From a virus, in IMG/VR virus record IMGVR_UViG_3300042923_001796, positions 1 to 20,164 of that record: DNA of 20,164 nucleotides. One strand, given 5' to 3'. The notes beneath the pieces are model-generated. The model did no database searches, had not been told where the DNA came from, and saw only the letters and a program-made list of their open reading frames with translations. This document shows, in pieces, positions 1-6,939 of the stretch (positions are counted from its first letter, which is position 1; every line of letters begins with the position of its first letter). Both the position numbers and the translations under genes were made by a program.

Positions 1-93
1 CTAGGTGAAAATTACAGAATTGCGCGTCAAATGCTCTTTAGATCTTGCGTACCTGAAGAGTACCAGATTATTGATGATAGGGATATACTATAA
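1..93 (+). CDS. 3' end of an unidentified gene (truncated by window start)
   Basis: The first frame is open from base 1 for 30 codons and stops at TAA 91-93. The visible peptide ends in PEEYQIIDDRDIL and is rich in charged residues, as in a normal protein C-terminus. It is followed by a 45-base gap and then the recombinase gene on the same strand, so it may be the last gene of the preceding phage block. Too little remains to identify it. The reading frame could also be open by chance, although no other frame here looks more coding. Confidence 0.4.
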   Translation, partial: LGENYRIARQMLFRSCVPEEYQIIDDRDIL

Positions 94-138
94 GCCGCTG
101 AAATAATTGAGAAATACATAAGAGTAGGAGGATACAAT

Positions 139-1149
139 ATGCAGGTAAATGTAGATGAGGTTATTTTGAGGATCCAGACAGCTATGTTTAAATTATTGGA
201 CCAAGAGCAGCTGAACGAATTAAAGAATGTTCTTTATATGAGTTTATGCCGGTATCAACTGATCGAAGAGGAAACAGCCATTGCAACAACCTTAGATGAT
301 AATTGGGATAAGGTGAATATGTTTCTTGCTACTCTGAAAATCGAAGGGAAGACCGATAACACGGTCAAGGCATACATAACGGAATATAAATTGTTTTTCT
401 CTCAGGTAAATAAAAACTTCCGGGATGTCACTACCAATGATGTCCGCATGTACCTTGCATATTGTAAATCCGTTCGGAGAAATTCTGATGTCACGCTGAA
501 TAACCGGATACATAACCTTATGAGCCTCTTCAAGTGGCTTAGTACCGAGGAGTATATCATCAAAAACCCTATGCTGAAGATAAAGATAGCCAAGACAGAA
601 AAGAGAGTGAAGGAAGTTCTTACCGATGAGCAGTCAGAGATTATCCGTTGCAATTGCAAACAGGAAAGAGATCTAGCGATTGTAGACATGCTTACAGCTA
701 CCGGAATAAGAGTAGGGGAACTGGTAAGACTGAACCGGTCAGACATGGACTTTGTGAATGGTCAGTGTGTCGTTTATGGTAAAGGGAGGAAGGAAAGACC
801 TGTATACCTTAATGGTAAAGCAAAGGTACATATGCTCAATTACTTTGATAGCAGAAAGGATAATAATCCAGCTCTCTTTGTAGGCCTGAAGGATCCACAT
901 GATAGATTATCAGGATCAGGCATAAGGGCAATGATGAAAAAAATAACCGGAGATAATCAAGTAAAGAATATTCACCTTCATCCTCATAAGCTCAGGAGGA
1001 CCATGGCGACCAATATGATCAACCGCGGAGCTCCTGTGGAATATGTACAAAAGATATTAGGACATGCCTCAGTACAGACAACATTACAGTGCTATGCGAG
1101 TATCAGTAATCAAATTGTGAAGGATGCTTATCGTAAGTATGCAAGTTAG
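139..1149 (+). CDS. Tyrosine recombinase / phage integrase
   Basis: 336 aa, about the size of XerC/XerD-like and phage integrases. A perfect AGGAGG lies at 126-131, 7 bases before the ATG. The N-terminal half (about 55-150) resembles the SAM-like core-binding domain (NTVKAYITEYKLFF, NRIHNLMSLFKWL). The C-terminal half carries the full catalytic set: R191 (TGIRVGELVRL), K215 (YGKGRKERPVYL), H283-x-x-R286 (HPHKLRRTMAT), H309 (LGHASV) and nucleophile Y319 (QCYA). It should cut and rejoin DNA through a 3'-phosphotyrosine link. Phage integration/excision is the likely role. Its position directly before the late operon, on the same strand, is less usual than beside a repressor, so a resolvase or Xer-like role is possible. 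Intact and probably active. Confidence 0.93.
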   Translation: MQVNVDEVILRIQTAMFKLLDQEQLNELKNVLYMSLCRYQLIEEETAIATTLDDNWDKVNMFLATLKIEGKTDNTVKAYITEYKLFFSQVNKNFRDVTTNDVRMYLAYCKSVRRNSDVTLNNRIHNLMSLFKWLSTEEYIIKNPMLKIKIAKTEKRVKEVLTDEQSEIIRCNCKQERDLAIVDMLTATGIRVGELVRLNRSDMDFVNGQCVVYGKGRKERPVYLNGKAKVHMLNYFDSRKDNNPALFVGLKDPHDRLSGSGIRAMMKKITGDNQVKNIHLHPHKLRRTMATNMINRGAPVEYVQKILGHASVQTTLQCYASISNQIVKDAYRKYAS

Positions 1150-1247
1150 TTACTATATGAAATCAAGACCCTAGATGTCTGAGCGAAGCGAGTTGACCTT
1201 GGGAGCATTTGGGTTATTAATTCAATCAAGAGAGTGAGGCAGCAGTT
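1150..1247 (+). other. Non-coding gap after the recombinase, possible attachment-site region
   Basis: A 98-base gap in an otherwise tightly packed region. It contains GAGCGAAGCGAG at 1181-1192, whose core GCGAAGC (1183-1189) is a known very stable DNA mini-hairpin, flanked by imperfect ACCC...GGGT complementarity. Gaps next to an integrase gene often hold attP, but no core or arm-type repeats can be proven from this window alone. Confidence 0.2.
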
Positions 1248-1493
1248 ATGGCCAGATATCCTCAATGCGAAAGATGTCCACATGAACATACCAGAAGATG
1301 TGATACATGTAATCCGGACAAGCCCAAGGAGCCGGAAGAAATTACGATAGAGAAAGCTATAGAGTACTTCGAAGAGGAAAACGAAAGATACGAAGGAATG
1401 TTAGGGGATCGGGTAAGTCTGTTAGAGGAGTACAGGATCAACCTGTTAGTGATAAAGGCACTAAAGATGATAGATAGTGAAGCCTTAATGTAA
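1248..1493 (+). CDS. Small Cys-rich (zinc-ribbon-like) protein of unknown function
   Basis: 81 aa. The first 21 residues hold two CxxC pairs (C7/C10 and C18/C21) with H12 and H14 between them, a layout that could bind one zinc ion. The rest is charged and probably helical (EEITIEKAIEYFEEENERYEGML), ending in a second helix. A purine-rich GAGAGTGAGG about 11 bases upstream can serve as a ribosome site. It lies between the recombinase and the lipoprotein gene on the same strand. I do not recognise the family; a small phage accessory or DNA/RNA-binding protein is the most that can be said. Confidence 0.7.
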   Translation: MARYPQCERCPHEHTRRCDTCNPDKPKEPEEITIEKAIEYFEEENERYEGMLGDRVSLLEEYRINLLVIKALKMIDSEALM

Positions 1494-1526
1494 ATAAAAA
1501 AAATTGAATTGTGAAGGAGATTTATT

Positions 1527-2093
1527 ATGAGAAAGAGAATTTTATCATTAGTGTTAATAGTAGCTCTTGTTTATGGTCTGGTAGGATGTGATACCACAGT
1601 CACGGCAAGCGATACATCGAAGCAGGAAGAGGTTCAAAAAACGTTATCTTCTAATCAGGAGACACCAACAGACATTGACTATTCATTAGAACGATACAAT
1701 TTGATTCGCAGGGCGTACTGGGTAAATGGACAGAGGGAGAAGGCAAATACATTGATATGTGAAATTGAGAAACCTTTGGGATACATAGTCTTAATTACTG
1801 AGAGTGGATCAATAATTGGTACCTTTATAGTAGATGGTAAAGTATCAAGCCTTAATTCATACTTAACACCAGATAGTGAGTATTATGAGATTAATCAGGG
1901 AGAAACCGGGACATGGGATGATTATAATCACTGGCTTGCTGATGTAGATGGTTCCTATGGATATAATGATGATGGAATATTTTTCTTTACTCCGGATGGA
2001 AAATACTTGGAATGGACAGGCACATATCTATATTCCGATATTCCGTTTGAAGTATCAGATCCTATCTTGAAAGTAGGTACCGTCAATGAATAA
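1527..2093 (+). CDS. Predicted lipoprotein, unknown function
   Basis: 188 aa with a clear type II signal peptide: positive MRKR, a hydrophobic stretch 5-19 and lipobox L18-V-G-C21. Lipid attachment at C21 would anchor it on the outer face of the cell membrane. A Thr/Ser/Glu-rich linker (about 22-45) leads to a folded part with many aromatics and Asp/Gly turns (GSYGYNDDG, FFFTPDGKYLEWTG). GAAGGAGA precedes the ATG by 6-7 bases. The next gene overlaps its end by 8 bases, so the two are translationally coupled. Known phage lipoproteins such as Ltp of Streptococcus phage TP-J34 block superinfection; that role is only an inference here. It is not a known structural family. Confidence 0.8.
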   Translation: MRKRILSLVLIVALVYGLVGCDTTVTASDTSKQEEVQKTLSSNQETPTDIDYSLERYNLIRRAYWVNGQREKANTLICEIEKPLGYIVLITESGSIIGTFIVDGKVSSLNSYLTPDSEYYEINQGETGTWDDYNHWLADVDGSYGYNDDGIFFFTPDGKYLEWTGTYLYSDIPFEVSDPILKVGTVNE

Positions 2094-2472
2094 ACTTCTT
2101 AAGGCAGCAGGATTATTTACTGTTGTATTGATTATTGGGATACTAATTTTTTACATCACACCTTCAGGCAGGGGAGCAATTAATAATTATTTCTTTAAGG
2201 TTCAGAAGGTAGATGATGTTACAAATTACGATACGATCAAAAAGGTTGAAGACACATGCAGGGCAATGATAAGCAGCTATGAGACAGACAAGCTCACATA
2301 TCTTCAGTATAAGGATAGTGCAAATGAGGAAAAGCTATCTTGGGCCGAACAGGCTAAAATGAGAGCTAACAAGACAGCGAATTCTTATAACAATTATATC
2401 CTCAAGAATTCTTTCATTTGGGAAGATAATATACCAGAGGACATAGATATAGAGCTTAAGCTTATAGAATGA
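2086..2472 (+). CDS. Single-pass membrane protein, unknown function
   Basis: 128 aa. One N-terminal transmembrane helix spans about residues 9-26 (LFTVVLIIGILIFYI) after a short basic MNKLLK start. There is no lipobox and no obvious cleavage site, so it is probably membrane-anchored. The remaining ~100 residues are hydrophilic and helical, with a charged, Lys- and Asn-rich middle (NEEKLSWAEQAKMRANKTANSYNNY). The start overlaps the lipoprotein gene by 8 bases, which suggests that both are made together and may form a complex. Such small membrane proteins occur in clostridial phages ahead of the late regulator, without an assigned role that I know of. Confidence 0.75.
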   Translation: MNKLLKAAGLFTVVLIIGILIFYITPSGRGAINNYFFKVQKVDDVTNYDTIKKVEDTCRAMISSYETDKLTYLQYKDSANEEKLSWAEQAKMRANKTANSYNNYILKNSFIWEDNIPEDIDIELKLIE

Positions 2473-2508
2473 AATCTAGTGGCAGCAGGATTACAGGAGG
2501 TGAAGCAT

Positions 2509-3021
2509 TTGACAGATGCACAGTTAATTGAAAAAACAATCAATGCTACAATACATAAGATTAATAATATTACGATGATTGATCGAGTGAAAATACTTAA
2601 AGAGGATACATTTAAAAATACAGAAAAGCTTTTATATAATTACTATACATTAAAAGAGCACGTAACCGATGAGGATGGATACTATGGGATGATGGATAAG
2701 AGAGGATCAGGAAGTATTATCAGATATAGTAAAAGTAAGGCTATTACTAATGATGATGAAATGCAGAGATGCAGAGAAGAGTCATATCTAAGAAGTAAAA
2801 ATGATCTCTCTAGATTAGATAAAGCTTTGTCTAAGGTAAGAAATAAAAAAGAGTTTAAGGTTATTGACTTAAGGTACCTGCAGAAGAACGAGTATGGAGA
2901 AACATATACTTTCGAGGAAATAGCTGAAATACTGGAAAAGGATGAAAAAACAGTGAGAGTATGGAAAAACAAAATTATCAAGGAAATATCAATATATCTC
3001 TTTGGATCGGATGCAATTTAA
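2509..3021 (+). CDS. ArpU/sigma-like late transcriptional regulator
   Basis: Start chosen at TTG 2509: AGGAGGTG (2495-2502) sits 6 bases upstream, whereas the earlier in-frame GTG at 2479 has no ribosome site. This gives 170 aa. The C-terminal part (about 115-160) reads like sigma-70 region 4: a conserved LRYLQKNEYGETYTFEEIAEIL segment followed by KDEKTVRVWKNKIIKEI as the recognition helix. This fits the ArpU/RinA-type regulators found just upstream of terminase genes in Firmicutes phages, where they turn on late transcription. The N-terminal part is charged and helical (TMIDRVKILKEDTF, YYTLKEHVTD). The stop is followed immediately by the late promoter region, its likely target. Family assignment is by pattern and position; exact subfamily unsure. 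Confidence 0.75.
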   Translation: MTDAQLIEKTINATIHKINNITMIDRVKILKEDTFKNTEKLLYNYYTLKEHVTDEDGYYGMMDKRGSGSIIRYSKSKAITNDDEMQRCREESYLRSKNDLSRLDKALSKVRNKKEFKVIDLRYLQKNEYGETYTFEEIAEILEKDEKTVRVWKNKIIKEISIYLFGSDAI

Positions 3022-3050
3022 TGCTTGACAAAATGCCCGATTTATCACCC

Positions 3051-3079
3051 TGTTAATGTCCGTTTTAACGTGATATAAT
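3051..3079 (+). promoter_or_regulatory. Late promoter with extended -10
   Basis: TGATATAAT at 3071-3079 is a perfect extended -10 element (TGnTATAAT). At the expected -35 position there is only TGTTAA (3051-3056), a poor match, so the promoter may need an activator. An inverted repeat GTTAA (3052-3056) ... TTAAC (3065-3069) overlaps that -35 region and could be the activator or repressor site. Transcription would begin near 3086 and enter the packaging genes after passing the hairpin at 3153-3190. Confidence 0.6.
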
Positions 3080-3152
3080 TTTTACAATGAAATTTTTATA
3101 AATAGTTACCAACTGTGTTGTGTTCCTCCATTCCAACAACAATATTATAGCA

Positions 3153-3190
3153 AGAAAAGCCATCCTGATTATCTCTGGGGTGGCTTTTCT
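3153..3190 (+). terminator. Rho-independent terminator / attenuator in the late leader
   Basis: AGAAAAGCCATCC (3153-3165) pairs with GGGTGGCTTTTCT (3178-3190) over 13 base pairs with one G-T wobble, around a 12-base loop. The U-rich part (TTTTCT) is inside the 3' arm, and the A-rich 5' arm means it could work in both directions. It lies after the extended -10 promoter and before the TerS-like gene, so late transcripts must read through it or start after it. Confidence 0.7.
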
Positions 3191-3225
3191 GTGTTAAATA
3201 AATCTAAATAAATGAGGTGGTGATT

Positions 3226-4065
3226 TTGGCAAGAGGTAGAAGCCCTAACAGAGATAAAGCCTTCGACGTTTATAAAAAGCATAAGGGGAAGATTAAGAAT
3301 AAAGATATTGCCGAAATGCTCCATGAGGATCCTAAAACAGTGTCTAAATGGAAGACGTTAGATAAGTGGGAAGAGCGATTAAGTAATTCGAAAAAAGAAA
3401 AAGGAAATTCGAAATTCGAAAAAACTAATAATACTGCTGAAAATGAAGTGCTGAAAGGTGAGGTTTTTGATGATCTAAATGAGATAGTAGAAAACGTCGA
3501 CTTAAATGAGAAGCAAATTCTTTTTTGCATTTATTTTATAAAGTCTTTTAATGCTGCAAAAGCATATCAAAAAGCATACGGGTGCGATTTGGTTTCGGCA
3601 TATACTGCCGGCTCAAGATTGTTAAAGAATGTTCATATAAATATGGCTATAGAAAAGATGAAACAGAATAGATTTAGTCAGGCCATGCTAAGACCAGAAG
3701 ATATAGTCCAAAAATATATAGATATTGCTCATTCAGATATTACCGATTATATAACTTTTGGAAAGAAACAAGTGCTTACGGGATTCACAAAAGAAAAAGT
3801 AGCCATTTATGAGAATATCAATTATGTGGATTATAAAGAGAGTATAGATATAGATGGCACTTTGATCACGGAATTTAAGGAAGGTAAAAATGGTTTCTCA
3901 ATTAAATTAATGAATAGGGAAAAGGCACTTCAGTGGTTATCTGATCATATGGATATGGCTACAGAAGAGCAAAAAGCTAGAATAGATCACCTTAGAAACA
4001 AAGTAAAGGTTGATAATGAGACTCTTGAAATCAAAAAGAAACAAGCAGAAAAGGATGATTGGTAA
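3226..4065 (+). CDS. PBSX-type terminase small subunit-like protein
   Basis: Start chosen at TTG 3226: AGGTGG (3215-3220) lies 5 bases upstream, while the in-frame GTGs at 3217/3220 fall inside that ribosome site. This gives 279 aa beginning MARGRSPNRDKAF, typical of the family. Residues about 20-45 form a helix-turn-helix (KNKDIAEMLHEDPKTVSKWK), followed by a Lys/Asn/Ser linker. About residues 90-215 match the Terminase_2 type (LNEKQILFCIYFIKSFNAAKAYQKAYG, ... RPEDIVQKYIDIAHSDITDYI). The C-terminus is charged and helical. Such proteins recognise phage DNA and load the large terminase. A second, P27-like candidate sits directly before the large subunit, so the division of labour is open. First gene after the late leader. 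Confidence 0.8.
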   Translation: MARGRSPNRDKAFDVYKKHKGKIKNKDIAEMLHEDPKTVSKWKTLDKWEERLSNSKKEKGNSKFEKTNNTAENEVLKGEVFDDLNEIVENVDLNEKQILFCIYFIKSFNAAKAYQKAYGCDLVSAYTAGSRLLKNVHINMAIEKMKQNRFSQAMLRPEDIVQKYIDIAHSDITDYITFGKKQVLTGFTKEKVAIYENINYVDYKESIDIDGTLITEFKEGKNGFSIKLMNREKALQWLSDHMDMATEEQKARIDHLRNKVKVDNETLEIKKKQAEKDDW

Positions 4066-4778
4066 TGAGTACTGGAGTATTGCATGCCTTCTATAATTCC
4101 AAAGAGTGGCTGACATTCAGGGAAATATATATATTAAAACATATCAAGCAGCACAACGGAGTTATATGCTCTGCATGTGGTAAGCATATTGTCGACCGTG
4201 GAGACATACAGCTGGACCATTATCCAATTGAGCTTACCGAAGATAACTATAAAGATGTCAATATATCGATGAATGAAGAGAATATAGAATTGAAATGCAG
4301 GAGCTGCCATAACAAGCGGCATGGAAGGTTTTCCGGTGGTGGGCATAAGAGAAAAGAAAAGGCGGTGTATCTGGTATATGGACCGCCATTGGCAGGTAAG
4401 ACAACTTATGTCATAGAGAACATGGAACCTGGAGATATGGTTGTAGATATGGACAGGCTATATCAGGCCATAAGTATGCAGCCTATGTATGATAAACCGG
4501 ATAACCTTAAGTACAATGTATTCTCTGTTCGCAATCATATCACAGAGAATATTAGGACAAGGTATGGAGGCTTTCGTACCGCATGGATCATAGGAGGATA
4601 TCCAGAGAAGTTTATTCGTGATAAGCTGACAGAAGACTTAGGGGCGGAGCTGATCTACCTAGAGACACCTAAGGAGTTATGCTTTGCGAGGTTGGATGAA
4701 TGTAATGATTATAGGTCCGATCATAAAGACGAATGGAGACAGTACATAGATAAATGGTTCGAAGATTATTCGAATTAA
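4065..4778 (+). CDS. HNH endonuclease fused to a P-loop kinase-like domain
   Basis: Start ATG 4065 shares one base with the previous stop (TAATG), after an AAGGATGA ribosome site. 237 aa in two parts. Residues 1-88 are an HNH nuclease: Cys35/Cys38 and Cys78/Cys81 as the zinc knuckles, D51-H52 as the first catalytic pair, N73, and H82/H86 in CHNKRH. Residues about 100-237 hold a Walker A motif GPPLAGKTT (G106 to T114, K112), then VVDMDR (D128, D130), and a later kinase-like segment (ELIYLETPKELCFARL). HNH proteins next to terminase genes take part in cos cleavage and packaging in HK97-like phages. The second half looks like a small nucleotide or polynucleotide kinase; its substrate is unknown. 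No frameshift joins the halves, so it is a true fusion. Confidence 0.85.
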   Translation: MSTGVLHAFYNSKEWLTFREIYILKHIKQHNGVICSACGKHIVDRGDIQLDHYPIELTEDNYKDVNISMNEENIELKCRSCHNKRHGRFSGGGHKRKEKAVYLVYGPPLAGKTTYVIENMEPGDMVVDMDRLYQAISMQPMYDKPDNLKYNVFSVRNHITENIRTRYGGFRTAWIIGGYPEKFIRDKLTEDLGAELIYLETPKELCFARLDECNDYRSDHKDEWRQYIDKWFEDYSN

Positions 4779-4890
4779 TATATCCCCCGTGCCTGTCTTT
4801 TTGTTTTGTCCAAAGGACCGTAGGAGGATGAAGGCATTTGTGAGACAAACTGAAATTTTGACTTTTTTCTAAAAAGATTTGCAGAAAGCT
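4779..4890 (+). other. Intergenic gap between HNH and TerS genes: cos-site candidate
   Basis: About 110 bases without a convincing gene between the HNH nuclease and the P27-like TerS. It begins with a GC-rich stretch, CCCCCGTGCC (4784-4793), in a very AT-rich neighbourhood, and further on holds TAGGAGGATGAAGG (4821-4834) and the T-rich GACTTTTTTCT. In HK97-type phages with an HNH gene the cos site commonly lies in this gap. That is inference from position and composition; the cut itself cannot be read from the sequence. Confidence 0.35.
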
Positions 4891-4900
4891 GGTGATGTTT

Positions 4901-5215
4901 TTGGATATAAAACAAGAGTATGAGAGAATCAAAGAGTTATTCAAGGATTGTGATGATAATCAGCTAGCTTTGTTGGATGGATCCTTTTGGGAATGTGCAA
5001 GGTTAAGAGTTGAGCTCAATGATTTGCATGATATAGTTAAGAAATCAGGACTGGTTAAGGTTAATCCAAAAAACCCAAGTCAGCAATTAGAGCTGCCGGT
5101 ATCCAAATTAATAGTAAGAGTAAGAGCAAATTACTTAAATTATATAGCAAAACTATCTAATATTTTAGGTAAAGTAGTTTCTGAAGAGGATGATGAACTT
5201 GAAGACTACGAATAG
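4901..5215 (+). CDS. P27-like terminase small subunit
   Basis: Start most likely TTG 4901, with GGTGAT (4891-4896) 4 bases upstream, the same arrangement as other TTG starts here; ATG 4895 is the alternative and would add two residues. About 104 aa, acidic at the C-terminus (EEDDELEDYE). Helical throughout, with GLVKVNPKNPSQQLELPVSKLIVRVRANYLNYIAKLSNILGK resembling the Terminase_4/P27 pattern of a 'NP' turn followed by a long helix ending near LG. It lies directly before the large subunit and its 3' end overlaps that gene. Large subunits of the Terminase_1 class usually pair with P27-type partners, which supports the call. The match is by pattern only; it could be an uncharacterised terminase accessory protein. 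Confidence 0.6.
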   Translation: MDIKQEYERIKELFKDCDDNQLALLDGSFWECARLRVELNDLHDIVKKSGLVKVNPKNPSQQLELPVSKLIVRVRANYLNYIAKLSNILGKVVSEEDDELEDYE

Positions 5216-6932
5216 TTACATATTAGAGTATTACGAAGAAATAAAAGCCGGCAATATCATTGTTGGTCAAGAGCTTCTAATGATGCTCAAGAAGTTAGTT
5301 GATGAAGTTCAATGCAGAAATGTATTAAGGAATAATATCCGGATAGATTTTGATGACTCTGAAAAGAGAATTAAATTCATAGAAAAGGAATGTAAACACT
5401 ATGAAGCACCTCATGCCGGTAAGCCTTTTATTCTAGAACTTTTTCAGAAAGCATTTATAGAGTCAATATTTGCAATTAAAATATATGATGAAGAATTGGG
5501 AAGGTACGTTAGGAAATATCAAAACGTACTTTTTTTAGTGGGAAGAAAGAACGGAAAGACACCGCTGATAGGAGCCATTTGCCTTGCAGAGTGGTTTTGC
5601 GGTCCGGCTGGATTAAAGATACTATGTGCTTCGAATGATTATGATCAGGCTGATCTGATGTTCCAGGCAATCAATAATATGAGAGAAGAAAGTAAGACTC
5701 TCGAAAAGGTAACTAGAAAAAATAATAAAGGTATCTTCTTTGGAAATCTAAAGCAGCAGAAAAAGAAAGGCAAGTTCACTAAGCAGAATAAGGGAAATAT
5801 TAAAAAATTATCTGCAAGAGCGAATGCTAAAGAAGGTAGAAATATAGGTATCGGCGCAGTAGATGAAGTATTTGAAATGGAAGATAACAGTTTAGTAATG
5901 CCGATCAGGCAAGCTTTATCGACTCAGGATGAACCGTTGTACTTTGAATTAACTACGGAAGGATTTACAAACGGTGGGTACCTGGATGAAAGACTGATTG
6001 AAGCTAGACAAGTGCTTAAAGGAGAATTAGAAAATGAGAGATGGTTAATATGGCTATACACTCAGGATAGTGAAAAAGAGGTATGGAGTAATGAGAGCAG
6101 CTGGTTTAAATCCAATCCGGGACTAGGTAAAATCAAAAAATGGTCTTTCCTTCGTCAGATGGTCCAGGAAGCAAGGACAAATTCAAGTACTAAAGCATTC
6201 GTTCTTGCTAAGGATTTTAATGTTAAGCAAAACAATGCCCAGGCATGGTTACAACCAGATGATATCAAGAATGATCTGACCTATGATATGGAAGAGCTCA
6301 GAGGATGCATATCAATTGGTGGTGTGGATTTGTCTGAGACGGGTGACCTTACTAATGCAAGAGCATTAATTCTTAAACCAAATTCGAAAACTAAGTACTT
6401 CATTACCAAGTATTTTATCCCAAGCTCCAAACTTGAACAGATGGAGGGAGAAGAGAAAGCAAAATACATGAAATGGGTAAAGGATGGCTACCTGATAATA
6501 TGCGATGATACAGAGGTCAATCAATCAGATGTAGTAGCTTATTTTGTAAAGCTATTTAAGACATATAAAATAATGACTATCAGAACAGGTTATGATAAAT
6601 GGCAAGCCAAGGCTTTTAAGAATGAAATGACAGATTATGGCTTTGATATTGAGAAGATTGAACAGGGTTATGATTTGTCGAATGCCATGACAAGCTTAGA
6701 GACCGATCTGAAAGCAAAGAATGTTAACTTCAATCAGAATCCGATAGACATCATGTGCTTAGAGAACGTAGCCGCAAGGTGGAATTCGAAAGGAACTAAA
6801 AGAATGCCTGAAAAAGTTCAAGGAGATTACACTAAAAAGATTGATGGTGCTGTTACGATGCTTATCTGCTATGAAACATTAGATAGATATAGAAAAGATT
6901 ATATGGATTTAATAAATAAGAACAGGAGGTGA
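5199..6932 (+). CDS. Terminase large subunit
   Basis: Start chosen at TTG 5199 (MKTTNSYILEYYEEI): GAAGAGGA (5183-5190) lies 8 bases upstream, whereas ATG 5190/5193 are too close to any ribosome site. 577 aa, normal for the Terminase_1 / HK97-type family. The ATPase half has the Walker A-like VGRKNGKTPL (about 114-123) and Walker B with catalytic Glu in IGIGAVDEVFEM (D222, E223). The nuclease half has the acidic residues of an RNase H-like fold: D377 in GGVDLSETGDL, D383, and D549 in KKIDGAV. It drives DNA into the prohead and cuts it to length, working with the small subunit and probably the HNH protein. Overlaps the previous gene by 17 bases, so translation is coupled. Confidence 0.95.
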   Translation: MKTTNSYILEYYEEIKAGNIIVGQELLMMLKKLVDEVQCRNVLRNNIRIDFDDSEKRIKFIEKECKHYEAPHAGKPFILELFQKAFIESIFAIKIYDEELGRYVRKYQNVLFLVGRKNGKTPLIGAICLAEWFCGPAGLKILCASNDYDQADLMFQAINNMREESKTLEKVTRKNNKGIFFGNLKQQKKKGKFTKQNKGNIKKLSARANAKEGRNIGIGAVDEVFEMEDNSLVMPIRQALSTQDEPLYFELTTEGFTNGGYLDERLIEARQVLKGELENERWLIWLYTQDSEKEVWSNESSWFKSNPGLGKIKKWSFLRQMVQEARTNSSTKAFVLAKDFNVKQNNAQAWLQPDDIKNDLTYDMEELRGCISIGGVDLSETGDLTNARALILKPNSKTKYFITKYFIPSSKLEQMEGEEKAKYMKWVKDGYLIICDDTEVNQSDVVAYFVKLFKTYKIMTIRTGYDKWQAKAFKNEMTDYGFDIEKIEQGYDLSNAMTSLETDLKAKNVNFNQNPIDIMCLENVAARWNSKGTKRMPEKVQGDYTKKIDGAVTMLICYETLDRYRKDYMDLINKNRR

Positions 6933-6939
6933 GTAGAAG

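Noticed and set aside
402-746. 114-codon reverse-strand reading frame within the recombinase gene
   Set aside because: It lies entirely inside a well-supported gene, has no ribosome site, and all other genes run on the + strand.
3025-3079. TTGACA at 3025 as the -35 of the TATAAT at 3074
   Set aside because: They are 43 bases apart, far from the usual 15-19, and no acceptable -10 lies at the right distance from this TTGACA.
2479-3220. Upstream GTG starts at 2479 (regulator) and 3217 (TerS-like)
   Set aside because: The first has no ribosome site and the second is within it; TTG starts downstream fit much better.
4080-4097. TTGCAT and TATAAT near the start of the HNH gene as a promoter
   Set aside because: Only 6 bases separate them, so they cannot act together.
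4828-4872. Mini reading frame of 14 codons after TAGGAGG
   Set aside because: The ribosome site touches the ATG with no spacer and the peptide has no support; more likely part of the cos-type gap.
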